Assembly (NCBI RefSeq): GCF_900101955.1
Contig: NZ_FNAQ01000001.1
Coordinates: 186,001-250,000 of the forward strand
DNA from: Desulfuromonas thiophila
GTDB taxonomy: Bacteria; Desulfobacterota; Desulfuromonadia; Desulfuromonadales; Desulfuromonadaceae
DNA length: 64,000 nucleotides
Reading direction: 5' to 3'
How positions within the stretch are numbered: position 1 is the stretch's first letter; every line of letters starts with the position of its first letter. The notes beneath the pieces are model-generated. The model was not told the DNA's origin. It ran no database searches and saw only the letters and a list, made by a program, of their open reading frames with translations. Both the position numbers and the translations under genes were made by a program. Shown here piece after piece: positions 8,613-17,144 of this stretch.

Positions 8613-8969
8613 ATGTGTTTTGAAGTGCGCGATGAATTGAATCAGCTGGCCGAGTTGCTGCGGCGCGAACGGGACTGCGCCTGTCAGCTGCGGATGAATG
8701 AACTGCGGCGGCTGGCACAGGAAAAAACCAGTCTGCTGATGCGGTTGAATCTGTTTCCATTGGTTGCGCCCGCGGCTGCGGAGCGTCAGCTGTTGCGCCG
8801 TCTGGCCCGTGAGAACCGCCGGAACGGTCGGTTGTTTGCGTGGGCCGGCCAGCAAGCCGCGACCTGCCTGACGCATTATTTTCAGCTGCCCGCCGGCCGC
8901 TGCTACGGGCCGGGGGGGCGTATGGCGCCGCAGTCCTGGGTGCAGTGCCTGTTACAGGGGAGGATCTGA
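8613..8969 (+). CDS. FlgN-like flagellar export chaperone
   Basis: A 118-residue, helix-rich, Arg/Leu-rich cytoplasmic protein lying directly before flgK. FlgN chaperones bind the C-terminal ends of FlgK and FlgL before export and are usually 100-160 residues with low sequence conservation. Here the N-terminal half (ELNQLAELLRRERDCACQLRMNELRRLAQEK in outline) has the FlgN pattern of a long amphipathic helix followed by a second helix. Assignment rests mainly on size, composition and the three-base gap to flgK. Cysteines at both ends are unusual for the family. Confidence 0.65.
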   Translation: MCFEVRDELNQLAELLRRERDCACQLRMNELRRLAQEKTSLLMRLNLFPLVAPAAAERQLLRRLARENRRNGRLFAWAGQQAATCLTHYFQLPAGRCYGPGGRMAPQSWVQCLLQGRI

Positions 8970-8972
8970 GCG

Positions 8973-10370
8973 ATGGCGGGTCTGATCAGTGCGCTGTACA
9001 TCGGCCAAACCGGGCTGATGGTGAGTCAGAAAGGACTGGAGGTGACCGGCAATAACGTCACCAACGCCGGCACGGAAGGTTATTCGCGGCAAACACTGGA
9101 GGTTTCTGCGGCTCCAAGTCTGGAATACAACGGCACTATGGTGGGACTGGGCGCGACCGTCAGCGGTATTGGCCGGCAAGGGTCAGCATTTGTCAGCAGC
9201 CAGCTGATCAGTAAAAGCGCCGCTTATGGCGAGCAGGATGCCATGGCTGAGCCGCTGGCGGAAATCGAACGGATTCTCAGTGTCACAGACACCAGTTTGG
9301 CGGGCGAAATCGATGCCTTTTTCGAGGCATGGCAGTCGCTCAGTACTGATCCGGCCAGCACGGTGGTGCGGCAGCAGGTGTTGCAGGCCGGCGACGCCCT
9401 GGCGGACCAGTTCAATCAGATGGAGCAGGAGCTCGGCCAGGTGGAAGAAAGTATCAATGTCAGCATTGAAGGTGAAATTGGCGGGCTCAATCAGCAACTG
9501 GAACAACTGGCCGATCTCAATGTCCGCATTCTGTCGACGGAGGCCAGCGGACAGACGGCCAATGGTCTGCGCGATGAACGCGATCTGCTGGTGCAGCAGA
9601 TTTCTGAAACCATCGGTATCCAGACCTATGAGAGCAGCAACGGCATGATTTCAGCCCAGCTTACGTCGGGACTGACCTTGGTGGAGGGTGGCAGCGCCAA
9701 CCTGCTGGAGGCCCAACGGGTGGATGGTGCAGTTTTGTTGTCGCTGGATATGGGCAGTGCTCAGGCCAGCCTCGGGCTGGAGGATCTTGGCGGCCGGATT
9801 GGCGGGCTGATGTCCGTGCGTGACGAAACGATCCAGACGGTGCGCTCCCAGCTCGATCAGCTGGCCTATGGTCTGGCGACGCAGGTGAATTCGGTTCACG
9901 GCGGCGGTCTGGATGCCGAAGGCAACAGCGGCAGTGTTTTTTTCACCGTTGTTGGTCCCACGGATCCGGCGGCCGAACTCTGGAGTGGCTCAGCGGCCTC
10001 CCTGTCTCTGGCGCTGACCAGCGGCAGCCAGATTGCCGCCGGCGCCAGTAGTGCCACGGGCGACAACACCAATGTGTTGGCGCTGGTGGCGTTGCAGAGT
10101 GAAAATCTGATCGATGGCAGCACGCTCAACGAATTTTACAGCCGCGTGGCTGCGAAGCTGGGGCTGGCGGTGGAGCAGAACAGCTATGATCTGGAAACCT
10201 CCGAAGATGCGCTGGTGCAGGCGCAGAGTTTGCGTGATGCCCTGGCCGGCGTGTCGGTTGATGAGGAAGTCCTGCTGATGGCCCAATATCAGAGCGGCTA
10301 TGAAGCCGCAGCCAAATATGTCAGCGTTGTGGCAGAAATGCTCGACATTCTTATGGGAATAGGAGACTGA
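8973..10370 (+). CDS. flgK: Hook-filament junction protein FlgK (HAP1)
   Basis: FlgK forms the first junction ring between hook and filament. The 465-residue protein has the N-terminal SALYIGQTGLMVSQKGLEVTGNNVTNAGTEGYSRQ-type segment in outline, the internal EIDAFFEAWQSLSTDP motif typical of FlgK, a coiled region with LRDERDLLVQQISE, and the C-terminal VSVDEEVLLMAQYQSGYEAAAKYVSVV-type helix. It lies three bases after the flgN-like gene and two bases before flgL, so the three are co-translated. Length is at the short end for FlgK (commonly 450-640), indicating a reduced variable domain. Confidence 0.95.
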   Translation: MAGLISALYIGQTGLMVSQKGLEVTGNNVTNAGTEGYSRQTLEVSAAPSLEYNGTMVGLGATVSGIGRQGSAFVSSQLISKSAAYGEQDAMAEPLAEIERILSVTDTSLAGEIDAFFEAWQSLSTDPASTVVRQQVLQAGDALADQFNQMEQELGQVEESINVSIEGEIGGLNQQLEQLADLNVRILSTEASGQTANGLRDERDLLVQQISETIGIQTYESSNGMISAQLTSGLTLVEGGSANLLEAQRVDGAVLLSLDMGSAQASLGLEDLGGRIGGLMSVRDETIQTVRSQLDQLAYGLATQVNSVHGGGLDAEGNSGSVFFTVVGPTDPAAELWSGSAASLSLALTSGSQIAAGASSATGDNTNVLALVALQSENLIDGSTLNEFYSRVAAKLGLAVEQNSYDLETSEDALVQAQSLRDALAGVSVDEEVLLMAQYQSGYEAAAKYVSVVAEMLDILMGIGD

Positions 10371-10372
10371 TC

Positions 10373-11248
10373 ATGCGTTCTACGGCAATGGGCCAGTACC
10401 GCAGTGTCCAGCATAATCTGAGCAAGGCCAGCAGTCGGGTTGACCGGCTCTACCTGCAGGCTACCACGGGCGAGAAATTCCGTTTAGCGTCGGATAACCC
10501 CTCCGCTGTGGGAACGGTTCTGAGCAGTCGCAGCGGGATTACCATGCAGGAGCGCCATATGGAAAACATTGCCACCGCGCAGGATCGTATGAACAGCGCC
10601 GACAGCTATCTCGGGTCGGCTGAGAACGTCATGCAGCGGTTGACGGAAATCACTACGGCGGCGCTCAATGGCAGTGCCTCCCAGGCGGACCTAACGACTT
10701 ACGCCAAAGAGGTCGTAACGCTTAAAGAGCAGTTACTGGATGTGGCGAACGCCCAGGTTGACGGGAAATATCTCTTTGCCGGATTTAATGACCAGATTGT
10801 ACCGTTCAGTGGTGATCCAGTGGTTTATGGTGGCACCACGGATACCAAATGGATCGAAAGTGGGCCGGGCGAAACCGTGCAGAGCAATCTGACGGGGGAT
10901 GTTTTGTTTATAGCGCCCGTCGATGTTTTTGGCGAAGTTGATGCGCTGGAGGCCGCCCTGCTGACTGGCGACAGCGCGGTGTTGGACGAAAAGCTGGCAA
11001 CCCTCGAACAGGCGGCGGAGCAGATTCGCAGTCAGCGTGGCATTCTAGGTAGCAACAATGCCCGCCTGGATGACAGCCTAGTGTTGCTGGAGGATGCCCA
11101 ACTGCAACTGCAGAGCACCCTGTCGTGTTATGAAGATGCTGACCTGACTCAGGTTGTCAGCGAAATGGCCCAAGCGGAACAGGCCCTGGAGGCTGCGCTG
11201 GCCGTCAGCAGCCGGATTGCTTCTTTAAGCCTGCTGGACTATCTTTGA
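10373..11248 (+). CDS. flgL: Hook-filament junction protein FlgL (HAP3)
   Basis: FlgL forms the second junction ring, on which filament flagellin assembles. It belongs to the flagellin-like family: the 291-residue protein has the N-terminal helix with RVDRLYLQATTGEKFRLASDNPS and the C-terminal helix with SLVLLEDAQLQLQSTLSCYEDADLTQVVSEMA in outline. The ATG at 10373 follows AGGAG; a second Met at residue 6 is less likely because the family normally begins with a short M-R-x-T stretch. The last 44 bases overlap the 3' end of the macrodomain gene on the other strand. No csrA or fliW gene follows, although that is common in related genomes. Confidence 0.94.
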   Translation: MRSTAMGQYRSVQHNLSKASSRVDRLYLQATTGEKFRLASDNPSAVGTVLSSRSGITMQERHMENIATAQDRMNSADSYLGSAENVMQRLTEITTAALNGSASQADLTTYAKEVVTLKEQLLDVANAQVDGKYLFAGFNDQIVPFSGDPVVYGGTTDTKWIESGPGETVQSNLTGDVLFIAPVDVFGEVDALEAALLTGDSAVLDEKLATLEQAAEQIRSQRGILGSNNARLDDSLVLLEDAQLQLQSTLSCYEDADLTQVVSEMAQAEQALEAALAVSSRIASLSLLDYL

Positions 11249-11699
11249 CAGATATTGAACCGGGCAGGTTGTCGGGTTGCTGCGTGACAAGAAAGCGGTC
11301 GTCAAAAATTTGTTCGAGAACGGCGATGACCTCGGTTCTGTCGAGGCCGCCTTTGCCGCAACCCGGCAGGGGCAGCGTGATCCGGTCGATGCCGCGCGCT
11401 TCGACCAGCGCCAGCAGTTCCTGCGCTGAACGTTTTACCAGGCGCAGCTCAGCCTGGGATAGCCAGGTTTCTTCCACCGGAAAGCTGAAGATATTGCTGC
11501 CCAGGTCGTGGACATGGTTGCCACTCGTCTGGATCAGGTGCCCCAGTTTGGCCGCAATGGCCGGAAAGCGGGCCGCCACGGCGAGGGCGTTGCCCCGTCC
11601 CATGTTGGCTGAGCCGTCCGGTTTTACCGTGCCGTTGGTAGAAATGGCGATGGCTTCTTTCCCGGCGATGGTTAAAAGATCAATCGTGGTAAAACGCAT
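11205..11699 (-). CDS. Macrodomain protein (ADP-ribose binding or hydrolysing)
   Basis: A 164-residue soluble protein that is a single macrodomain. The ligand-binding loops are visible: AISTNGTVKPDGSANMGRGNALA near residues 18-40, with the glycine-rich MGRG turn, and LPLPGCGKGGLD near 107-118, the loop around the distal ribose and diphosphate. Macrodomains bind ADP-ribose or related ligands, and many remove ADP-ribose from proteins or nucleic acids. Which activity applies here is not clear. The start has AAGGAGAA nine bases upstream. The gene converges on flgL and their coding ends overlap by 44 bp. No ADP-ribosyltransferase gene is next to it, so a toxin-antitoxin pairing is not supported by the context. 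Confidence 0.85.
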   Translation of the reverse strand: MRFTTIDLLTIAGKEAIAISTNGTVKPDGSANMGRGNALAVAARFPAIAAKLGHLIQTSGNHVHDLGSNIFSFPVEETWLSQAELRLVKRSAQELLALVEARGIDRITLPLPGCGKGGLDRTEVIAVLEQIFDDRFLVTQQPDNLPGSISVKDSPAGLKKQSGC

Positions 11700-11978
11700 C
11701 GATAATTTCTCCTTTCTGCTTTGCTCCTGATACCCTCACCGTTCATCATATCAAGTATAAGCCATACGTTTCTTTTGGTTTCGGCAGGTCTGGTGGGTTC
11801 ATGCCTGCTGACGGAGGGGGCTGGCCCTTGGCGAGCCCGCTTTTTGCTCATTTTCTTACCAGAAGCGAACAAGGGCCTACTACATTATAGCTAAATGCGT
11901 TATTTTCCCGTCCCGATGGATGCTGCATGATGAAATCGCAGTCGGGCGTGAAAACGCCAGGGGTGGAGACGGAAACCG

Positions 11979-13115
11979 ATGGATGATTTTCTGCTGTTTG
12001 ACCGGGTCAGCAAACGCTTTGACCAGGATTGGGCGGTACGCGAACTGACGCTGGCCATTCGTCAGGGCGAGGTGTTTTCGCTGCTGGGGCCGAGCGGCTG
12101 CGGCAAAACGACGCTGTTGCGCATCTGCGCCGGTTTCGAGCAGCCGGACAGTGGCCGGGTGCTGCTGCAGGGGCGCGATATCACCGCGCTGCCGCCGCAC
12201 AAGCGGCCGGTCAATACCGTGTTTCAGAACTATGCGTTATTCCCGCACCTGACATTGCGGCAAAATGTCGCTTTTGGCCTGAAGCTGGAAAAGCTGCCAC
12301 GGCGGGACATCGACCGTCAGGTGGAGGCCATGCTGGAGTTGGTGCAACTGCGCGAACAGGGCGATAAAAAACCGCACCAGATCAGTGGCGGCCAGAAGCA
12401 GCGGGTCGCCATCGCCCGTGCGCTGGTCAAGCGGCCCAAGGTGCTGCTGCTGGATGAACCGTTGGCGGCGCTGGATCTGAAGCTGCGCAAACGCATGCTC
12501 ATCGAACTGGATGAGATTCATGATGAGGTTGGCACCACCTTTGTCTATGTCACCCACGACCAGAGCGAGGCCATGAGCCTGAGCGACCGGCTGGCGGTGA
12601 TGAATGACGGCCAGATCGAGCAGGTGGGGACGCCGGTCGAGGTGTACGAGGCGCCGGAAAGCAGTTTTACTGCTGCTTTTATTGGCGACACCAATTTTTT
12701 TGAAGGCCGTGTGGTGGCGCAGGAGGGTGACTACTGCCGCCTGGCCATTGAAGGTCTGGGCGAGGTTTGGTGCTACAATGACCGGGGCCGGCGTCAGGGC
12801 GAACTGGTCTATTTGTCCGTGCGGCCGGAAAAGATGCGGCTGAGCCGTCAGCCGCTGGAACTGGGGCGCAACCGTTTTAGCGGCCGGGTTGAGGACAAGG
12901 TCTACCTGGGCGGCGAAAGCCGTTTCTGGGTGCGGGTGGGCGAATACCGTCTGGCGGTGGCGGTGCAGCACAGCCGCTATCTGCTGGACCAGCAGCCGCT
13001 GCAGTGGGGTGAAGAGGTTGCCCTGGGCTGGCATGAGGATGACGGCTACATGCTGCAGCGCTACGCCGAGGAGCACGAAGCCCTGCTGTCGCTGCCGCCG
13101 GAGGACGAGGCATGA
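11979..13115 (+). CDS. potA: Spermidine/putrescine ABC transporter ATPase PotA
   Basis: The 378-residue ATPase energises uptake of polyamines through the PotBC channel. Walker A is GPSGCGKT (37-44), the signature is ISGGQKQR (I in place of the usual L), and Walker B is LLLDEPLAALD. These are followed by the switch His in YVTHDQSEAM. The segment SLLGPSGCGKTTLLR and the PPHKRPVNTVFQNYALFPH stretch are typical of PotA-type transporters. The last 130 residues form a TOBE regulatory domain. Its stop overlaps the potB start by four bases. Upstream, GGCGT-GAAA-ACGCC forms a small hairpin about 20 bases before the ATG. Assignment to polyamines relies on the four-gene pot order. Confidence 0.93.
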   Translation: MDDFLLFDRVSKRFDQDWAVRELTLAIRQGEVFSLLGPSGCGKTTLLRICAGFEQPDSGRVLLQGRDITALPPHKRPVNTVFQNYALFPHLTLRQNVAFGLKLEKLPRRDIDRQVEAMLELVQLREQGDKKPHQISGGQKQRVAIARALVKRPKVLLLDEPLAALDLKLRKRMLIELDEIHDEVGTTFVYVTHDQSEAMSLSDRLAVMNDGQIEQVGTPVEVYEAPESSFTAAFIGDTNFFEGRVVAQEGDYCRLAIEGLGEVWCYNDRGRRQGELVYLSVRPEKMRLSRQPLELGRNRFSGRVEDKVYLGGESRFWVRVGEYRLAVAVQHSRYLLDQQPLQWGEEVALGWHEDDGYMLQRYAEEHEALLSLPPEDEA

Positions 13116-13981
13116 GACGGTCGCGCCGCTCCGAATGCTGGCTGACCCTGCCGTCGCTGCTGTGGCTGGCGCTGTTTTTTCTGCTGCCGACCCTGATGGT
13201 GTTTTCCACCAGCTTCCGGCCGGCCGATCCCTATGGCGGGTTGGGCAGCGGCTGGACGCTGGAGACCCTCGCCCGGCTGTACAGCCCGAACTATCCGGCC
13301 ATTATCTGGCGTACCCTGTGGCTCAGCGCGGTCACCACGCTGATCTGTCTGCTGGTGGCGGTGCCGGTGGCCTATACCCTGGCGCGGGCGCGGCAGCGCT
13401 TCAAGCGGCTGCTGCTGTTGCTGGTGGTGCTGCCGTTTTGGACCAATTTTCTCATTCGCATCTTTGCCTGGAAGGTACTGCTGCATCCCGAAGGTCTGGT
13501 CAAGCAGGGCTTGCTGCTGCTGGGGCTGGTAGCGCCGGAGGCCTCGCTGATGTATTGCGAGGGCGCCGTGCTGCTGGTGTTGGTCTACACCTATCTGCCC
13601 TTTGCCATTCTGCCGGTGTACGCCGCCGCCGAACGTTTCGATTTCGGTTTGCTCGAAGCCGCGCAGGATCTGGGCGCGCGGCCGTGGCGGGCGTTTTGCA
13701 CGGTGTTTTTACCCGGTGTCCGCCGTGGCCTACTGGCGGCGGCACTGGTGGTGTTCATTCCGGCGTTGGGCTCCTATGTCATCCCCGATATCATGGGCGG
13801 ACCGGCCAGCGAGATGCTCGGCAACAAGATTGCCCAGCGGGTGTTTGTCGATCGTAATCTGCCCCAGGCCAGCGCCCTGTCGGCGCTGTTGACCCTGGCG
13901 GTGATGGTGCCGCTGCTGCTGGCGTTGCTGCTCAACCGCAAGCGGCCGGAAGAGCCGGTGGCGCTCAAGGAGGGGGCCTAG
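13112..13981 (+). CDS. potB: Spermidine/putrescine ABC transporter permease PotB
   Basis: Inner-membrane permease of 289 residues with six predicted helices. The EAA loop that docks on the ATPase is visible as EAAQDLGARPWRAFCTVFLP, characteristic of the binding-protein-dependent transport family. The N-terminal pattern TLPSLLWLALFFLLPTLMV and the segment TSFRPADPYGGLG are like PotB. It starts ATG inside the potA stop and ends one base before the potC start, so the pot genes are tightly coupled. A polyamine substrate is inferred from the operon. Confidence 0.92.
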   Translation: MRRSRRSECWLTLPSLLWLALFFLLPTLMVFSTSFRPADPYGGLGSGWTLETLARLYSPNYPAIIWRTLWLSAVTTLICLLVAVPVAYTLARARQRFKRLLLLLVVLPFWTNFLIRIFAWKVLLHPEGLVKQGLLLLGLVAPEASLMYCEGAVLLVLVYTYLPFAILPVYAAAERFDFGLLEAAQDLGARPWRAFCTVFLPGVRRGLLAAALVVFIPALGSYVIPDIMGGPASEMLGNKIAQRVFVDRNLPQASALSALLTLAVMVPLLLALLLNRKRPEEPVALKEGA

Positions 13982-13982
13982 C

Positions 13983-14756
13983 ATGCGCCGCTGTGCCGCC
14001 TTTCGCCTGATCACCGCATTGTGCCTGCTGTTTCTTTATCTGCCGATTGTGATTCTGGTGGTCAACTCCTTCAATGCCTCACGCTTCGGCAGTGTCTGGG
14101 GCGGTTTTTCGCTGCACTGGTACCGGGCACTGTTGGCCAATGAGCGGGTTTGGCAGGCGCTGGTCAATACCCTGCTGGTGGCACTGGTGGCAACCCTGGT
14201 GGCGACGGTGCTGGGCACCCTGGCCGCCTTTGCCCTGCACCGGTACCACAGTCGCTGGCAGCAGGTTCATTACACGCTGGTCTATGCGCCGCTGGTGGTG
14301 CCCGATGTGCTGCTGGGCATGAGTTTGCTGCTGCTGTTTGTTCATCTGGGGGTCTCTCTCGGGCTTACCACCATCATGCTGGCCCATACCAGTTTCTGCA
14401 TCAGCTATGTGGCCATGGTGGTGCTGGCGCGGCTGCAGGATTTCGATTTCAGCATCATCGAGGCGGCGCAGGATCTCGGCGCCGGCTGGTGGACGATTCT
14501 GTGGCGGGTGTTTCTGCCGCTGCTGGCGCCGGGCATCCTGGCGGGGGCCCTGCTGGCCTTTACCCTGTCGCTGGATGATTTTGTCATCTCCTTTTTTACC
14601 GCCGGACCGGGTTCCACCACCTTGCCGATCCAGATCTACAGCATGATGCGGCATGGCACGCCGCCGGTGATCAATGCCCTCTCGACCCTGCTGCTGGTGC
14701 TGACCTTTGCGGTGGTCTTTGCTGTTCAACGTCTGACGAAGGGAAAACTTCAATGA
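13983..14756 (+). CDS. potC: Spermidine/putrescine ABC transporter permease PotC
   Basis: The second permease of the channel, 257 residues, six helices. Motifs include YLPIVILVVNSFNASRFGS at the N terminus, the EAA loop EAAQDLGAGWWTILWRVFLP, and FTLSLDDFVISFFTAGPG with the conserved SLDDF stretch seen in PotC. It pairs with PotB in the membrane. The stop codon overlaps the start of potD (ATGA). Length and motif order match PotC well. Confidence 0.93.
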   Translation: MRRCAAFRLITALCLLFLYLPIVILVVNSFNASRFGSVWGGFSLHWYRALLANERVWQALVNTLLVALVATLVATVLGTLAAFALHRYHSRWQQVHYTLVYAPLVVPDVLLGMSLLLLFVHLGVSLGLTTIMLAHTSFCISYVAMVVLARLQDFDFSIIEAAQDLGAGWWTILWRVFLPLLAPGILAGALLAFTLSLDDFVISFFTAGPGSTTLPIQIYSMMRHGTPPVINALSTLLLVLTFAVVFAVQRLTKGKLQ

Positions 14757-15778
14757 AATCTGTGCTGCTGATGATGGTGACGCTGCTGGCGCTGTGCGGC
14801 TGCGAAAAAGACAAACCGGTTCTGCATCTGTATACCTGGTCCGACTACATCAAGCCCGAACTGGTGCAGCAGTTCGAAGCCGAACAGGGCTGCCGGGTGG
14901 TGATGGACTTCTTCGATTCTAACGAAGCCATGTTCGCCAAGCTCAAGGCGGGCGCCACCGGCTATGACCTGATTTTTCCGAGCAGCTACATGGTGGCGAT
15001 CATGCAGCAGCAGAACATGCTGCAGCCCCTTGATCACAACCGGCTGCCCAACCTCAAGCACATCGATCCGGTCTATCTGCGTTTTACCGAGGACGAGGCC
15101 ATGCATCACAGCGTGCCCTACATGGTCAGCAACGCCGGTATTGGCTATCTTAAAAGCCGGGTGGCCGATTTCGAGCCCTCCTGGACGATGTTCGGACGAG
15201 CCGATCTGGCTGGTCGGATGACCCTGCTCAATGACATGCGTGAAACCCTTGGCGCGGCGCTCAAAACCCTGGGCTACAGCCTGAATACGGTCAACGAACA
15301 GGAGCTGACCGAGGCGCGTGACCTGGTGATTGCCTGGAAGCGCAACATTGCCAAGTTTGAAACCGACCAGTACAAGAACGGCCTGGTTTCGGCCGAATTT
15401 CTGCTGGTGCATGGCTATAATGGCGATATCCAGCAGACCATGGAGGAGAACGAGGATATCGGCTATGCCCTGCCGCGCGAGGGCGGCAGCATCGCCAGCG
15501 ATGACATGGTAATTCCGCAGGGCGCGCAGAAGGTCGAGTTGGCCCACGCCTTTATTGACTTTATCCATCGGCCGGAGGTGGCGGCGCAGAACATTGCCTA
15601 TGTCTATTTCCTTAGCCCCAACCTGGCGGCCTATGCCCTGCTGCCGGACGAGGTTCGTGCCGATCCGACCATCTTCGTGCCGCAGGAATTGCTTGGCAAA
15701 TGCGAGCCGATTCGTGATCTGGGTGCCGATAACGCCCTGTATTCGAAGATTTGGGATCAGATCAAGGCGGCGGACTGA
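14753..15778 (+). CDS. potD: Spermidine/putrescine-binding lipoprotein PotD
   Basis: Substrate-binding component, 341 residues. The N terminus is a short lipoprotein signal ending LLALCGCEK; cleavage before the second cysteine of LCGC is the best fit, so it should be anchored to the inner membrane facing the periplasm. The mature start VLHLYTWSDYIKPELV is the PotD/PotF signature, followed by the family motifs YDLIFPSSYMV and IPQGAQKVELAHAFIDF. An acidic pocket residue contributed by the WSDY segment and later acidic residues would bind polyamine nitrogens. The start is coupled to potC. The next gene begins five bases after the stop, so the transporter shares a transcript with the NUDIX gene. 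Confidence 0.92.
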   Translation: MKSVLLMMVTLLALCGCEKDKPVLHLYTWSDYIKPELVQQFEAEQGCRVVMDFFDSNEAMFAKLKAGATGYDLIFPSSYMVAIMQQQNMLQPLDHNRLPNLKHIDPVYLRFTEDEAMHHSVPYMVSNAGIGYLKSRVADFEPSWTMFGRADLAGRMTLLNDMRETLGAALKTLGYSLNTVNEQELTEARDLVIAWKRNIAKFETDQYKNGLVSAEFLLVHGYNGDIQQTMEENEDIGYALPREGGSIASDDMVIPQGAQKVELAHAFIDFIHRPEVAAQNIAYVYFLSPNLAAYALLPDEVRADPTIFVPQELLGKCEPIRDLGADNALYSKIWDQIKAAD

Positions 15779-15782
15779 CGCC

Positions 15783-16250
15783 ATGACCGGGGTGTCGCCG
15801 ACCCGTCCGTCTGAGCTCCTGACGGCTGTGGTTACCGCTTTTGTCCGTTATCGGGGGCGCATCCTGCTGCTGCGCCGCAGTGAGCGGGTGGGCAGCTATC
15901 GTGGCTGTTGGGCCGGCGTGAGTGGTTTTGTCGAAGAGGCCACCGCCGAGGCCCAGGTCTGGCGTGAACTGAACGAGGAGACCGGGCTGGGACCGGCCCA
16001 GCTGCATCTGGTGGTGGCGGCGCCGCCCCTGCCGGTCGACGATGACGCCCTCGGCCGACACTGGCTGGTGCATCCTTTTCTGTTTGAACTGATGCGGCAA
16101 ACCCACCTGCGAACCGATTGGGAGCACGACGGCTGGCGCTGGGTGCGGCCCGAGGAGCTGGCCGCCCTGCCGACGGTACCGCGTCTGGCGCAGGCGCTGC
16201 AGACCTGCCTGGAGCTGGAGCGGCAGGCCATGACGGAGGCGCAGAGCTGA
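15783..16250 (+). CDS. NUDIX hydrolase
   Basis: A 155-residue NUDIX-fold pyrophosphohydrolase, cytosolic. The helical part of the NUDIX box is intact: RELNEETGL (61-69) gives the metal-binding RExxEE residues. The preceding loop (SGFVEEATAEAQVW, 47-60) is one residue shorter than the standard box, so the upstream Gly and Glu positions do not align exactly. A longer open frame reaches back to 15555 but overlaps potD in another frame; the ATG at 15783 with the polyamine transporter stop just before it is the natural start. The stop overlaps the next ATG (TGATG). Substrate is unknown. Coupling with an eIF2B-fold protein suggests a nucleotide or sugar-phosphate ligand shared by the two. Confidence 0.85.
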   Translation: MTGVSPTRPSELLTAVVTAFVRYRGRILLLRRSERVGSYRGCWAGVSGFVEEATAEAQVWRELNEETGLGPAQLHLVVAAPPLPVDDDALGRHWLVHPFLFELMRQTHLRTDWEHDGWRWVRPEELAALPTVPRLAQALQTCLELERQAMTEAQS

Positions 16251-17134
16251 TGGATGAGGCCGCGTTCAGGCATGCTCTGGCGGCGTTGCGGGCTGACCGG
16301 CGGCACGGCGCCAGCGAATTGGCCCGTCAGGCCCTGGCGTTGCTGGCCGCCAGCTGCCAGAGCCTGGCCGCACTGGATGACGACCGGCTGCGGACCGAAC
16401 TGGAGCGGCGCTGTTGTCTGCTGGCGGGCTGCCGGCCAAGCATGGCGGTGGTGGCCAATCTGCTGCAGCTGTGGCGTCAGCGGCTGTACCAGCCAGCCGC
16501 AGCAGCGGGGAAGCTGGCCGACGGGCTGGCAGCTCAGGCCCAGGCGGTGGCTGCCGCTTCGCTGGCGGCCAGTCAAGCCGCTGCCCGACATATGGCGCGG
16601 CGGTTGCGCCCCGGTCAGTGTCTGATCACCCACAGTGCCAGTTCCACCCTGCGGCTGCTGTTTGCCGAGCTGGCGCCGGCGCGACTGCGGCTGATTGTCA
16701 GTGAGTCCCGGCCGCTCAATGAAGGTGTCGGGCTGGCGGCTGAATTGCTGCGTCTGGGGCATGAGGTGCGGCTGATTACCGATGCGCAGCTGGGCCTGTT
16801 TGTGGCCGAGGCCGATCTGGCGCTGGTGGGTGCCGACAGTCTGCTGGTCGATGGCAGTATTGTCAACAAGGCGGGTACACGTCTGCTGGCCCTGGCGGCG
16901 CGGGCCGACGGCGTTCCGTTCTATTGTTGTTGCGAAGGGTTCAAGGTAACGGCGCAGACGCGCGCCGATCTGGCACGGGAACAGATGGACCCGGCCGAAC
17001 TGGGGCATGACTGCCTGCCGCTGACAGCCCAGCGCAACCTCTATTTCGATTGTACCGAGGCCTCGCTGGTCAGCGCCTGGGTGACTGAGGCCGGTGTTTC
17101 GGCCCGGCCGCCGGCCCCATTGACCGGCTGTTGA
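16250..17134 (+). CDS. eIF2B alpha/beta/delta-fold protein, ribose-1,5-bisphosphate isomerase-like, catalytic residues not conserved
   Basis: A 294-residue protein with a helical N-terminal half and a Rossmann-like C-terminal half. Family marks are LITHSASSTLRLLF (125-138), VSESRPLNEG (150-159) and LVGADSLLVDGSIVNKAGT (192-210). Relatives include MtnA, archaeal ribose-1,5-bisphosphate isomerase and the eIF2B regulatory subunits. In the isomerases a Cys follows the TH pair, and an Asp lies in the NGD motif before NK-GT. Here these positions are Ser129 and Ser203. Loss of both argues against isomerase activity and towards a ligand-binding role as in eIF2B alpha. The alignment was done by eye. 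The gene is translationally coupled to the NUDIX gene and ends the pot operon. Confidence 0.8.
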   Translation: MDEAAFRHALAALRADRRHGASELARQALALLAASCQSLAALDDDRLRTELERRCCLLAGCRPSMAVVANLLQLWRQRLYQPAAAAGKLADGLAAQAQAVAAASLAASQAAARHMARRLRPGQCLITHSASSTLRLLFAELAPARLRLIVSESRPLNEGVGLAAELLRLGHEVRLITDAQLGLFVAEADLALVGADSLLVDGSIVNKAGTRLLALAARADGVPFYCCCEGFKVTAQTRADLAREQMDPAELGHDCLPLTAQRNLYFDCTEASLVSAWVTEAGVSARPPAPLTGC

Positions 17135-17144
17135 CAAACAGCCG

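Noticed and set aside
11672-11872. 66-codon frame upstream of the macrodomain gene
   Set aside because: No ribosome site and no recognisable features; it lies in a promoter region.
12237-13076. 279-codon minus-strand frame opposite potA
   Set aside because: Gln/His-rich composition typical of antisense frames in GC-rich genes; potA covers it fully.
15555-15782. Upstream extension of the NUDIX gene
   Set aside because: It overlaps potD in another frame and shows Arg-rich nonsense-like sequence; ATG at 15783 is the natural start.
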